Source: an uncultured Microscilla sp. | GTDB taxonomy: Bacteria; Bacteroidota; Bacteroidia; Cytophagales; Microscillaceae | NCBI RefSeq assembly: GCF_947493425.1 | Contig: NZ_CANLRP010000096.1 | Span: forward strand, 1 to 32,785 | Reading direction: 5' to 3' | DNA: 32,785 bases | In this document: one piece after another, positions 1 to 7,719 of the stretch | How the letters are laid out: the number at the start of each line of letters is the position of its first letter | Position numbering within the stretch: the stretch's first letter is position 1 | Notes under the pieces: generated by a model | What the model saw: only the letters and a program-made list of their open reading frames with translations | Databases searched by the model: none | Told to the model about the DNA's origin: nothing | Made by a program: the position numbers and the translations under genes

Positions 1-232
1 ATCTACTCGTTCTGTGATCATACAGCGAGTTTAACTATTTTCTTTTTTCCAACCTAGAAATCAGCGAAACGTAAGTAAATACAACAAAAAATAATAAACC
101 TATTGAGTCATAGGAAAATATGCGCAATGAATACACATTCACTTACCAATTAGAATATGTACCTGGCAATGGCATTTGCTTAAAAACAATGATTACCGAT
201 TACCTGAAGTTTGCCAAAGACTTGTCAGGCAA

Positions 233-261
233 GTGTTGGTCTCGCAGAATAAGACCAACAC
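233..261 (-). terminator. Perfect 10-bp hairpin downstream of the first minus-strand gene
   Basis: GTGTTGGTCT at 233-242 pairs perfectly with AGACCAACAC at 252-261 across a 9-nt loop. It lies about 20 bp past the stop of the minus-strand gene ending at 280, so a transcription-ending or 3'-protective role is plausible. There is no U-run on either side, so it is not a classic intrinsic terminator. The remaining bases 1-279 hold no gene I can support. Confidence 0.35.
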
Positions 262-279
262 GGAAAGGAGGTCAGTTTG

Positions 280-708
280 TTATACCAAGTCAAGGTCAGG
301 TTTTATAAGCCATTGCTCAGCCTCGGCATAATCATTAAAGTACTGGGTAACCTGGGCTTTAGCTTGTTGTTCGGCCATGGTTTGCTCAATAGATAGTTGT
401 GCATAAAAATCGTCGGGTAGTAAAAACGCCATTCGAGTAATACCCGCTGACAGGTGCATAGGCACTATATTTTCATTATACCATTGTTGTAGTTCTGGCG
501 AAATAGGGAAGTCAAACTTAAGGGTATTTACCAAAATGCCTTTGGCGTCGTGTTCAAGGGCAGCTTTGGCTACCCCTGTCATGCCCTCTTTAAAAAGATC
601 ATCAGTCAAGAAACCGCTCCCTGTCCAGTAGTTGAGAATATACTTTTTAGTCGCGAAAAAAGTGCTTTTGAGGTGTGTGTCTTCATATAAGACAATAGTA
701 TCTTCCAT
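280..708 (-). CDS. Small SpoIIAA/STAS-like hypothetical protein
   Basis: A 142-aa protein with no signal peptide or membrane segment, presumably cytoplasmic. The layout resembles the small SpoIIAA-like (STAS-fold) proteins common in Bacteroidota: an N-terminal strand pair (LYEDTHLK...YILNYWTG), a helix, a central strand ILVNTLKFDF, a second strand RMAFLLPDDF, and a C-terminal acidic helix ending EAEQWLI. The protein encoded at 2421-2828 has the same order of elements (LYKDNNL, TWSG, RAMVIKPD, EEAYAWIM), so the two are probably distant paralogues. The start is the ATG at 708. Its function is unknown; the family assignment comes from pattern resemblance only. It is divergent from the MFS gene that follows. 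Confidence 0.7.
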   Translation of the reverse strand: MEDTIVLYEDTHLKSTFFATKKYILNYWTGSGFLTDDLFKEGMTGVAKAALEHDAKGILVNTLKFDFPISPELQQWYNENIVPMHLSAGITRMAFLLPDDFYAQLSIEQTMAEQQAKAQVTQYFNDYAEAEQWLIKPDLDLV

Positions 709-794
709 AAATCGTGAATTTTTGTAAATATCCCCAATTTAACCATTAAAAAGTAGAAATGCTCACTTTCAGGCTGCCCAACAAGACTAAAAAG

Positions 795-802
795 TATATT
801 TG
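795..802 (+). promoter_or_regulatory. Candidate -7 element upstream of the MFS gene
   Basis: TATATTTG matches the Bacteroidota -7 consensus TAnnTTTG and lies 77 bp before the MFS start codon. No TTG sits at the expected spacing upstream, so this is only half a promoter signal. Confidence 0.3.
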
Positions 803-878
803 CTCCAATTTCTTGGGACATTGTGTAACTTGAGCGAAGCTTAAAACCCAAAATTTGATGTAAAAAAGCCAACACCCG

Positions 879-2063
879 ATGACAAAAAAACAAAAACCAT
901 CCATTTGGATCATTCCTGTAATTGTATTTTCTCAGTTTGCCGGCACCTCACTCTGGTTTGCGGGCAATGCCGTGTTGCCAGACCTCCAGGCGTATCTACA
1001 GTTGAGCGGTAGTCAGGTATTGGGCAACATTACCTCTGCAGTACAGTTAGGGTTTATTTTGGGTACCTTGGTATTTGCTTTTTTTGCTATTTCCGATAAA
1101 TTTTCGCCCCGTCGCATCTTTTTAGTTTGTGCCTTGTTGGGGGCTGTTGCCAATATGACCATTTTGTGGTTGGCCACCAATTTGTTTAGCCTATTGTTGC
1201 TACGTTTTCTGACAGGTTTTTTTCTGGCAGGTATTTATCCTATAGGGATGAAAATAGCTGCTGGTTGGTACCAAAAATCATTGGGCAAAGCCATTGGTTT
1301 TTTGGTAGGTGCGTTGGTATTGGGTACTGCGTTTCCTCATTTACTCAAAAGCATAGGAGGAGCACTTTCGTGGAAAACTGTGCTTCAGGCAGTCTCTCTC
1401 ATTGCGGCAGTGGGCGGAGCCGCCATGTACTTGTTGGTGCCCGATGGTCCCTACATTAGCAAAGGGGCAGGGTTTAACCCTAAAGTGTTGTTACAAATGT
1501 TTCGTACCAAAGACTTTCGCTGTGCTGCTTTTGGCTACTTTGGTCACATGTGGGAGCTTTACACCTTTTGGGCTTATGTACCTGTTATTTTACAACAATA
1601 CGCCCAAGCAAACCATTGGCAGGCAAACTTGTCCTGGTGGGCTTTTGTGGTCATTGCTGTAGGTAGTATAGGTTGTATTGTGGGAGGGGTAGCATCGGGG
1701 AAAATAGGTAGCGCCAAAATAGCAGTTATACAATTGGGTATATCAGGGCTTATGTGCTTGTTGTCGCCACTGCTGTTTCAGTTGTCTCCAGTATCATTTT
1801 TAGCTTTACTGGTTATTTGGGGAATTACTGTAGTAGGCGACTCCCCCCAGTTTTCGGCGCTCACTGCCCAAACTGCTCCTCAGGCCTACATAGGTTCTGC
1901 GCTGACCATTGTCAACAGCGTAGGTTTTGCCATTACCATTATAAGCATACAGTTTGTTAACTACCTGGCACAGCTCATGGCTCCTCAGTACATCTTTGTT
2001 ACTTTACTTATCGGTCCCCTGTTTGGGTTATGGGCAATGTATCCTTTATACCATAAAAAATGA
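879..2063 (+). CDS. Major facilitator superfamily transporter
   Basis: A 394-aa integral membrane protein with about twelve hydrophobic segments and no cleavable signal peptide. The N-terminal segment carries Q-F-A-G-T-S-L-W-F-A-G-N, and the loop after TM2 has SDKFSPRRIF, which matches the MFS motif-A position (charged loop between TM2 and TM3). A second cluster, GMKIAAGWYQKSLGKAIGF, is typical of the TM4-TM5 region of drug or organic-anion MFS carriers (CynX/NimT-like). The length is normal for a 12-TM MFS protein. The substrate cannot be read from the sequence. It starts at the ATG at 879, divergent from the small STAS-like gene, and no neighbour suggests a pathway. Confidence 0.85.
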   Translation: MTKKQKPSIWIIPVIVFSQFAGTSLWFAGNAVLPDLQAYLQLSGSQVLGNITSAVQLGFILGTLVFAFFAISDKFSPRRIFLVCALLGAVANMTILWLATNLFSLLLLRFLTGFFLAGIYPIGMKIAAGWYQKSLGKAIGFLVGALVLGTAFPHLLKSIGGALSWKTVLQAVSLIAAVGGAAMYLLVPDGPYISKGAGFNPKVLLQMFRTKDFRCAAFGYFGHMWELYTFWAYVPVILQQYAQANHWQANLSWWAFVVIAVGSIGCIVGGVASGKIGSAKIAVIQLGISGLMCLLSPLLFQLSPVSFLALLVIWGITVVGDSPQFSALTAQTAPQAYIGSALTIVNSVGFAITIISIQFVNYLAQLMAPQYIFVTLLIGPLFGLWAMYPLYHKK

Positions 2064-2420
2064 TGACCTATGATTAATATCATAAAAATCATTGAGTAAG
2101 AATGCCTTTTTTGTCTCAACCTTGTACTTGTTTACTGGGCAATAGATTGTTTTAGTGGCTCAATTTCTGTCATGTGTGAGGTAGTTTGAATATTTTGTTT
2201 AGGGAGGAGGAGCTTCAAAAGCAATGAAATGCCTCATTATTTGGTGAAAATGCCTATTTTACTCAGGATATTTTTGGAATAAAAAGTTTGAATGGCATAT
2301 TTCCTGGCGTTCACTTGTGCATAGGTAGTACTTTTTATGTAATAAATATGTACCTTTGTGCGGCATTTGAGCAATGTCTTGAAAAATTGATGTTAAAAAT
2401 TACAAATACCGATAATCGCA
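2064..2420. other. 357-bp intergenic stretch with a possible promoter
   Basis: There is no credible ORF on either strand. The stretch is AT-rich and ends with a -7-like element at 2351-2358, annotated separately. I see no clear terminator for the MFS gene; only a weak ATGAT/ATCAT pairing occurs just after its stop codon. Confidence 0.5.
2351..2358 (+). promoter_or_regulatory. Candidate -7 element for the 2421 gene
   Basis: TACCTTTG fits TAnnTTTG and sits 63 nt before the start codon of the small STAS-like gene. No good TTG is seen 19-21 bp upstream. Confidence 0.35.
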
Positions 2421-2828
2421 ATGCAGTTATATAAAGATAATAACTTAACCGTTAAGTATGCAAAGGAAAGCAGCGCCCTATTGATGACCTGGAGTGGTTA
2501 TACAAATGATGATACTTACTGCAACCTTATTGATTTGATTAACAAGTTGATGGTGGCAAATAAAATAAAAAGAACGCTGCATGATGTAAGGGAACACAAA
2601 GGCATTACCCCTAAGTCGCAAGACTATGCTGCAGAGCTATCCCTGGAGTTTAGACAAAAACATTGGCAAATGGACAAGCGAGCAATGGTGATTAAGCCCG
2701 ATCACGATGTGTTTTCTAAATACGGCGTACAGCGATTTGTCAAAAAAGTAGAAGATATAGATTATGAAGGGCAACGCCGTGAATTTTTTGATGATGTAGA
2801 AGAAGCATATGCCTGGATAATGGGATAA
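2421..2828 (+). CDS. Small SpoIIAA/STAS-like hypothetical protein
   Basis: A 135-aa soluble protein resembling the one at 280-708 in the order of its elements: strand LYKDNNLTVKY, strand ALLMTWSGYTN, a helix, strand IKRTLHDVREHKG, strand RAMVIKPDHDVF, and a C-terminal helix ending EEAYAWIMG. Such proteins are common, usually multi-copy and uncharacterised in Cytophagales; the SpoIIAA/STAS fold is inferred. It starts at the ATG at 2421, has a candidate -7 element 63 nt upstream, and is followed 9 bp after its stop by a strong intrinsic terminator, so it is probably monocistronic. Confidence 0.75.
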   Translation: MQLYKDNNLTVKYAKESSALLMTWSGYTNDDTYCNLIDLINKLMVANKIKRTLHDVREHKGITPKSQDYAAELSLEFRQKHWQMDKRAMVIKPDHDVFSKYGVQRFVKKVEDIDYEGQRREFFDDVEEAYAWIMG

Positions 2829-2836
2829 ATTATCAC

Positions 2837-2884
2837 AACAAAAAGCCTTGGCAGTTTATAGAAACTTGTTGGGGCTTTTTTGTT
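2837..2884 (+). terminator. Intrinsic terminator
   Basis: AACAAAAAGCC at 2837-2847 pairs with GGCTTTTTTGTT at 2873-2884. The stem is A/U-rich with a GCC/GGC core and a T-run on the plus strand, directly after the gene ending at 2828. Confidence 0.75.
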
Positions 2885-2946
2885 GGGTAAGTATTTTTAA
2901 CTTAGGAACATGTTCAAAATAAGTGTCGGGATTGAGGGCGTATACT

Positions 2947-3076
2947 CGAGGCTGGCTGAGGCACTTTTAGCCTTTGGCAGAGCTCGGCGCAGCAAAGCTG
3001 CAGCCTCGGTTTTACGGCTTCGTTTCACAGATTCCCCGAATACAAGTTCGGTTTACAACTCCGAGCTTGTACTCGG
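2947..3076. repeat. REP-like palindromic element (nested hairpins)
   Basis: CGAGGCTG (2947-2954) pairs with CAGCCTCG (3001-3008), and the inner part holds a GCAG/CTGC hairpin. Then come two short hairpins: CCGAA-TACAAG-TTCGG (3036-3051) and CCGAG-CTTGTA-CTCGG (3061-3076). Their loops, TACAAG and CTTGTA, are exact reverse complements, so the pair can also fold as one long stem. The block is GC-richer than its surroundings and lies in a gene-free gap, as dispersed REP-type elements do. No other copy is present in this window. The rest of 2885-3445 has no credible gene. Confidence 0.55.
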
Positions 3077-3161
3077 AGGATTTTCAACTTAACGGCAACA
3101 AACTAAGGCTGAGTCCAGCTGACGCACTCATAAACCAACATTATAATTCTTTTCAATTAAA

Positions 3162-3213
3162 CAAAAAAAATCACTGCGAAAGGTCAGTTATTACAATACT
3201 CTGCAGTGATTTT
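3162..3213 (-). terminator. Intrinsic terminator for the PD40-OmpA gene
   Basis: AAATCACTGC (3168-3177) pairs with GCAGTGATTT (3203-3212). Read on the minus strand the stem is followed by a run of eight Ts. It lies about 235 bp past the stop of the minus-strand gene ending at 3446 and is the first good terminator it meets. Confidence 0.65.
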
Positions 3214-3407
3214 AGTCAAAGTTGATTACTGATTACCTTCGGTGAGCTCACCAGAGGCTCGGTTATCAAATGTTTATAAGTTTAAAAACTATTTAATTAC
3301 GTGTTTAGACGTAAAACTGAAACCCTTTGAAAAATAAAGCAAGTACGCAAACTTAATATACGCCATTGGTTTACAATGATTAATAGGGTAAACATTTACT
3401 CGAATCC

Positions 3408-3439
3408 GCTATGGACTACGGACTAAATGCTATGGACTA
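3408..3439. repeat. Short direct repeat
   Basis: GCTATGGACTA occurs at 3408-3418 and again at 3429-3439, with a partial third unit (GGACTA) between them. It lies just past the stop of the PD40-OmpA gene. No function is apparent. Confidence 0.5.
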
Positions 3440-3445
3440 TTGTTA

Positions 3446-5299
3446 TTATTGTTGAGTAACAGACACCACTCTAAAGTCGGTACGACGGTTTACAATGCGG
3501 GCATAATTGGTTTCATTAGGAATAATAGGCACTTTGGCTCCATACCCCTTTTTTACCAAACGATCTTTTTCAATGCCTTTCGACACCAGCCAGTTGTACA
3601 CCACATTGGCACGCTGCTGCGACAAAGCCACATTGTTTGCGTTGCTTCCTACATCGTCGGTATGCCCACTTACCTCAATACTTACTCCTGGGTTGTTTTT
3701 CAAAAAAGTAAGCAATGCCTTGGCAGCTGGCAATGATTTTTTATGCATTTCAGCTTTTTTATACATAAAAAATACCCGATAACTCAATAAAGCTCCTTCT
3801 GTAATTTTCTGTCTGGAACCAGGGTTCATAATTACCCGATACAAGTCTTTTCCTCCTACGCCACCTGGACGGTCTGAAGAAAAGTACGCCACAGCGTGCC
3901 CTTTATCGTTAGACACAAAGTACATATCATTTGACTGACTATTGATGGGGGATCCCATATTTTCGGCTTGCGAAAAATCTTTACCATTATTTACTGCCGA
4001 TTTGAAAATATCAAAACCACCCATAGAGTTGTGCCCTGTGGAGCTAAAATATAAGGTTTTACCATCGGCATGCATAAAAGGAGCTTCTTCATCGTGAGGG
4101 GTGTTTACCTTGGGGCCCAGGTTCACTGGTTTTCCCCAACGTCCTTTCTTATTTTTTACAGACATATAAATATCTAAGCCTCCCAACCCCCCAGGGCGGT
4201 CACTGGTAAAAAACAAGGTATTGCCGTCAGGACTTAGACAACCAGAAGTTTCACGGTGCTTTGAATTGATATGCTTGCCCAGGCTTTTGGGTTTAGACCA
4301 CCCATCTTTGCTTTTGGCAGACGCAGACACTGAGCCTTTTACATCTTTTAAGTTTTTGCTTCTTCTCTTTTTTCGCTTTCTTCTTTTTTTACCTTTGCCC
4401 ACTCCAGTAATGGTGGAGTTGCCACCAGAGAACTCCGAAGCCATAGATTTTGTACTATAGTTTAAACTAGACTCGTACAGGTTTCCGTTACCTCGGTCTT
4501 GATACACCAAAATCCGGTTGCCATCCAACGATAAAAATACAGCTGACTCGTGGCGTTTAGAGTTAAAGTGATGCCAAGGCTCTTTGGCGTTCCAGGTACG
4601 ATTCTTAGTGTGTGAAATGAGTACATCCTCGTGTTCGTTTTTGTCGTGGCTCCCAGTAAAAATCAATATAGAGTTGTCTTGAGATATAATGGGGGCATAT
4701 TCATTGTCTTTTGTGTTAATCTTTGGTCCCAGGTTATGAATACGCGCCATCAAAGGAGTACCCATCAGCTCTTTAGCGTTTTTGGCTTCTTTGATCCGCT
4801 TGTTCGACACCTTTACAAAATCTTCTTTCAAAACCCTGTCGTGCAACAATTCAAGGTATTTTTTACCATCGTCTTTTTTAGTCTTGTCTATAGCACTCTG
4901 GTAAGACTGTACTGCTTCCATGTATTTACGGTTGTATACATAAGCATCGCCGAGGTGAAAATCGAGAATGGGGCTAAAATCGGGGTTGATAAGGTGGGCT
5001 TGCTTAAGCGGCTGCAAAGCAAGTGATTGTTCGTCGCCATACAAATAACACAGGCCAAGTCTAAGGTGGGCGCCCAATTCGTCTTTTCTATCAGCAAACA
5101 CTACTTGCCCACTTGCTACAGTTCCCAGCAGGTCTTTGTACATTTCTATAGCACGACCATACTTTTCGTTATCAAACAGTTTATTGGCTCTTTTCAAAGC
5201 TTCTTCTGCTTGTTTTGTTTCGTTTACTTTTTTGTTTTGAGCTTGAGCAACGGCTCCCCCTAAAAGCAATACAATCAATAGGTAAAAAAATCTTTTCAT
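3446..5299 (-). CDS. PD40/OmpA-family outer-membrane-associated protein with N-terminal TPR region
   Basis: I start this gene at the ATG at 5299 rather than the upstream in-frame codon at 5341, because it puts a signal peptide (MKRFFYLLIVLLLGGAVAQAQ) at the N-terminus, giving 617 aa. Next comes a TPR-like helical region (about 25-160), then WD40-like PD40 repeats with L-S-x-D-G-N and F-x-S-D-R-P-G-G-x-G-G-x-D-I/L-Y motifs. The C-terminus is an OmpA domain (about 502-617) with S-G-H-T-D-D near 544-549 and N-R-R-T-D near 604-608, the peptidoglycan-binding signature. This architecture is common in Bacteroidota, including gliding/type IX secretion-associated proteins such as SprE/PorE-like factors, though this copy cannot be equated with one of them. 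A very basic insert (KKRRKRKKRRSK) interrupts the PD40 region, and is unusual. It is probably monocistronic. Confidence 0.9.
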   Translation of the reverse strand: MKRFFYLLIVLLLGGAVAQAQNKKVNETKQAEEALKRANKLFDNEKYGRAIEMYKDLLGTVASGQVVFADRKDELGAHLRLGLCYLYGDEQSLALQPLKQAHLINPDFSPILDFHLGDAYVYNRKYMEAVQSYQSAIDKTKKDDGKKYLELLHDRVLKEDFVKVSNKRIKEAKNAKELMGTPLMARIHNLGPKINTKDNEYAPIISQDNSILIFTGSHDKNEHEDVLISHTKNRTWNAKEPWHHFNSKRHESAVFLSLDGNRILVYQDRGNGNLYESSLNYSTKSMASEFSGGNSTITGVGKGKKRRKRKKRRSKNLKDVKGSVSASAKSKDGWSKPKSLGKHINSKHRETSGCLSPDGNTLFFTSDRPGGLGGLDIYMSVKNKKGRWGKPVNLGPKVNTPHDEEAPFMHADGKTLYFSSTGHNSMGGFDIFKSAVNNGKDFSQAENMGSPINSQSNDMYFVSNDKGHAVAYFSSDRPGGVGGKDLYRVIMNPGSRQKITEGALLSYRVFFMYKKAEMHKKSLPAAKALLTFLKNNPGVSIEVSGHTDDVGSNANNVALSQQRANVVYNWLVSKGIEKDRLVKKGYGAKVPIIPNETNYARIVNRRTDFRVVSVTQQ

Positions 5300-5341
5300 A
5301 GCGTATAAACTTGTTTTGTGTTGATTCAACTCTAAATTCAA

Positions 5342-5876
5342 TGTCTATATTTAGAAATGGATATAAATTAAGTAGGTATTATTACTATTAAAACTAGTAT
5401 TTTTACTCACTAAACTTACATCTGCTTAATTCTTCCTTTTATTATGATTTGCTTTGGGGTTGGGTTATACTTATGTTAAACGGAAATGATTAGAGTTTTT
5501 TTCCTTCACAATCTTTTCTGAGCTTGCTAAAGCTTATTTATGATAGTTAAACTGCATATAACAGCCTTGAATGTACTAAAATCCTTATATAAATCATTCC
5601 AGTATTTATTGGGAATATTCAACAACAAGCATAAGATATATAACTAACATTCAACTTATCAGCCTATTATCTCCTTTTAGAGGGTAGCTTCACTTGGTAA
5701 AAAACATACTTTTTCAATACTTTTATTACACGAACTATAAAATACTTATTATATTTGATGTAGGCACAATAAATAAGGCATTGACACCTTTGCCAGTGGT
5801 AAAGCAATGGGATTAGTATACTTACTTAGATTTACCTAGTAAAATGTACTAATGCAATGCTGAGGCGCTATCTATA
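5342..5876. other. About 535-bp AT-rich intergenic stretch, no gene seen
   Basis: No credible protein-coding frame exists on either strand. The left part should contain the promoter of the minus-strand PD40-OmpA gene, but I see no CAAAnnTA (reverse-strand TAnnTTTG) near its start. The right part contains a plus-strand -7-like element and folded sequence, listed separately as a candidate small RNA. Confidence 0.5.
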
Positions 5877-5914
5877 AAAAAAGCCAGTGCTGAGGTACCC
5901 AGCACTGGCTTTTG
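5764..5914 (+). ncRNA. Candidate small RNA, promoter-like element to terminator
   Basis: TATATTTG at 5750-5757 fits the -7 consensus TAnnTTTG. About 120 nt downstream of it is a strong hairpin followed by TTTT on the plus strand (5879-5913). Between them an imperfect stem-loop can form: TTAGTA (5813-5818) with TACTAA (5847-5852), and TTAC-t-TAG with CTA-GTAA inside. No ORF of note is present. No TTG is seen at the -33 position, and the terminator is equally explained by the minus-strand gene ending at 5940, so this is speculative. Confidence 0.25.
5877..5914 (-). terminator. Strong intrinsic terminator (bidirectional form)
   Basis: AAAAGCCAGTGCTG pairs perfectly with CAGCACTGGCTTTT around a 7-nt loop (5879-5913). 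On the minus strand it is followed by a seven-T run and lies 26 bp after the stop of the GIN-domain gene, so that is its main job. On the plus strand TTTT also follows. Confidence 0.8.
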
Positions 5915-5939
5915 TATAAAAATTATAACATCTACCCAC

Positions 5940-6728
5940 TCATCTCTGACTGATGCTTCCTGAGCCATTCACCGACTTACGCACGGTTGGGTTGCCTTTA
6001 TAGGTAATAGAACCGCTGCCATTGACGGTGGCGTTAAGCTCATCATTGACATTTAGCTTACAAGCTCCCGAACCATTGACCTCTACCTTACAAACATCTG
6101 TCTCTAGGCTTTGGCAGAGCACTTGCCCCGAACCCATCAAATTAATCGTATGTACGTCGGTATCTCCTCGTAGCTTTACATTGCCCGACCCTTTTACCTC
6201 AGTCATTACTTTTTTAGCATCTAAACGAATGTTAAAGTTGCCCGAACCAGAAACTGCCAGCGAAAGGTCGCTTACCTCCCACCTGTTTTTAGACTTTAAG
6301 TTGCCCGAAGCGCTCAAACGAATCGCTTTGATGCTGGGGGTGGTAATAAATACATATACTTTGTTGTCGCCTTGCTGAAACCCATGAGTACGGTAGCCTA
6401 TATATAAGAGCCCTCCTTCTTTTACTTCTGTTACAATCTCTCTCAGTACATCAGGTGCCGCGTGTACTTCTACCGATTGCTTATCGCCTTGTTTCCAGAT
6501 TACATCGCCGGCAATGCCATGCAAAAGGCTGTTAAACTCAGGCAGATTTCTTACCTTGCCATAGTCATTGTTTTTTGACAAAGGTGGAGCTTCTTCGACA
6601 AAGGTATCTTCTTCGGTATACGCCTTACCATCTTCATCGTAGCCAGGGTCTTTGCCTCCGGTGGTGGTATTACAGGCGTTGATCGCCACCAGTAAACAAA
6701 GACTTATCAATATTGTGCTCAATCTCAT
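5940..6728 (-). CDS. GIN-domain (DUF2807) lipoprotein
   Basis: A 262-aa protein with a lipoprotein signal peptide: MRLSTILISLCLLVAINAC, lipobox A-I-N-A-C, with lipidated Cys19. After an acidic linker (about 25-60) the body is a DUF2807/GIN domain, a repetitive beta-helix fold first described as a putative autotransporter adhesin head. The hallmark short repeats are clear: S-A-S-G-N-L, V-S-G-S-G-N-F, V-K-G-S-G-N-V, L-M-G-S-G-Q-V, V-N-G-S-G-A-C, V-N-G-S-G-S-I (twice). Such lipoproteins are widespread in Bacteroidota; their role is unproven and probably at the cell surface or periplasm. It is divergent from the ADP-ribosylglycohydrolase gene (61 bp apart) and ends at a strong terminator. Confidence 0.88.
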   Translation of the reverse strand: MRLSTILISLCLLVAINACNTTTGGKDPGYDEDGKAYTEEDTFVEEAPPLSKNNDYGKVRNLPEFNSLLHGIAGDVIWKQGDKQSVEVHAAPDVLREIVTEVKEGGLLYIGYRTHGFQQGDNKVYVFITTPSIKAIRLSASGNLKSKNRWEVSDLSLAVSGSGNFNIRLDAKKVMTEVKGSGNVKLRGDTDVHTINLMGSGQVLCQSLETDVCKVEVNGSGACKLNVNDELNATVNGSGSITYKGNPTVRKSVNGSGSISQR

Positions 6729-6789
6729 AGTTATACAGTTTATTTAATTCATCGAAATTACAAAATACCCGCTGAAAAACCTTGATTGT

Positions 6790-7704
6790 ATGGATATATT
6801 GAAAGCTTATGACCAACCCCAACACCAGCTGGCAAAACTGGCGCTGCAAGGCACCTGGTTGGGTGATGCTTTTGGGCAACGTTTTTTTGACACCCGCCCC
6901 CACATTGAGCAATGGCTGCACACCCACACCCTACCACCTGCCCCTTGGTATTTTACCGATGACACCATCATGACGATTGGGCTTACCCAAAACTTATTTA
7001 AAAACCAAAGCATTGATCAAGACACGCTGGCTCAAATATGGGCAATCAATTACCAAAAAAACATATCGAGAGGCTACGGTGGCACTGCCCACAAAATACT
7101 GCGCGAAATAGGCGAAGGCAAACCTTGGATAAACGCTTCTAAAGAAGTATTCAGTGGCATGGGCTCTATGGGCAACGGAGCCGCTATGCGGGTGGCTCCT
7201 ATTGGGGCATTTTATACGCAGGATTTGGCTCAAATAATTCACCAAGCCCGATTATCGGCACAAATCACCCACAGCCACCCTGAGGCTCAAGCAGGAGCCA
7301 TTGCGGTGGCAATAGCTGCTCACCTGGCAGGATACACAGTACTTACGGGCAACGATTTTTTGGCTAAAGTGAGGCAACATACGCCTGACAGCCAAACCAA
7401 AGACCGCATCGATAAAGCGTTGCGCCTACCATCAAACTACCGGATAGATACCATTGTACATGCCTTGGGCAACGGGCACAAAATGCTGGCTCAAGACACT
7501 GTCCCTTTGACGCTATGGTGTGCGGCTCATCATTTAGACAATTTCGAGGAGGCACTTTGGCTGACAGTGTCGGCATTGGGCGATCGTGATACTACCTGCG
7601 CTATAGTAGGTGGCATAGTGGCATTACGGGTGGGCACGTCAGGCTTGCCTGCTCGCTGGATAAGTGCAGCTGAACCTATATTGGAGGAATGGCTGGTTAA
7701 ATGA
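6790..7704 (+). CDS. ADP-ribosylglycohydrolase (DraG-type)
   Basis: A 304-aa protein of the ADP-ribosylglycohydrolase family, which removes ADP-ribose from modified proteins or hydrolyses related ADP-ribose compounds using two metal ions. The metal-binding motifs are present: F-T-D-D-T at about 55-59 (DraG has the same T-D-D-T) and G-D-R-D-T-T at about 264-269 (usual form G-D-x-D-T). Also typical are the N-terminal G-x-x-L-G-D-A-F-G segment and the G-N-G-A-A-M-R motif in the middle. The length is normal, with no signal peptide, so it is cytoplasmic. No ART toxin or nitrogenase regulator is nearby, so the substrate is open. It converges on the AAA+ gene with only 15 bp between the stops and no obvious terminator. 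Confidence 0.9.
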   Translation: MDILKAYDQPQHQLAKLALQGTWLGDAFGQRFFDTRPHIEQWLHTHTLPPAPWYFTDDTIMTIGLTQNLFKNQSIDQDTLAQIWAINYQKNISRGYGGTAHKILREIGEGKPWINASKEVFSGMGSMGNGAAMRVAPIGAFYTQDLAQIIHQARLSAQITHSHPEAQAGAIAVAIAAHLAGYTVLTGNDFLAKVRQHTPDSQTKDRIDKALRLPSNYRIDTIVHALGNGHKMLAQDTVPLTLWCAAHHLDNFEEALWLTVSALGDRDTTCAIVGGIVALRVGTSGLPARWISAAEPILEEWLVK

Positions 7705-7719
7705 GGTTTCATACAGAGC

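Noticed and set aside
120..308. A 62-codon plus-strand ORF near the left edge
   Set aside because: It runs into the 3' end of the minus-strand STAS-like gene, spans the 233-261 hairpin, and its sequence shows no domain or signal. Probably chance.
606..893. A 95-codon minus-strand ORF overlapping the start of the MFS gene
   Set aside because: It overlaps two better genes in other frames and has no recognisable features.
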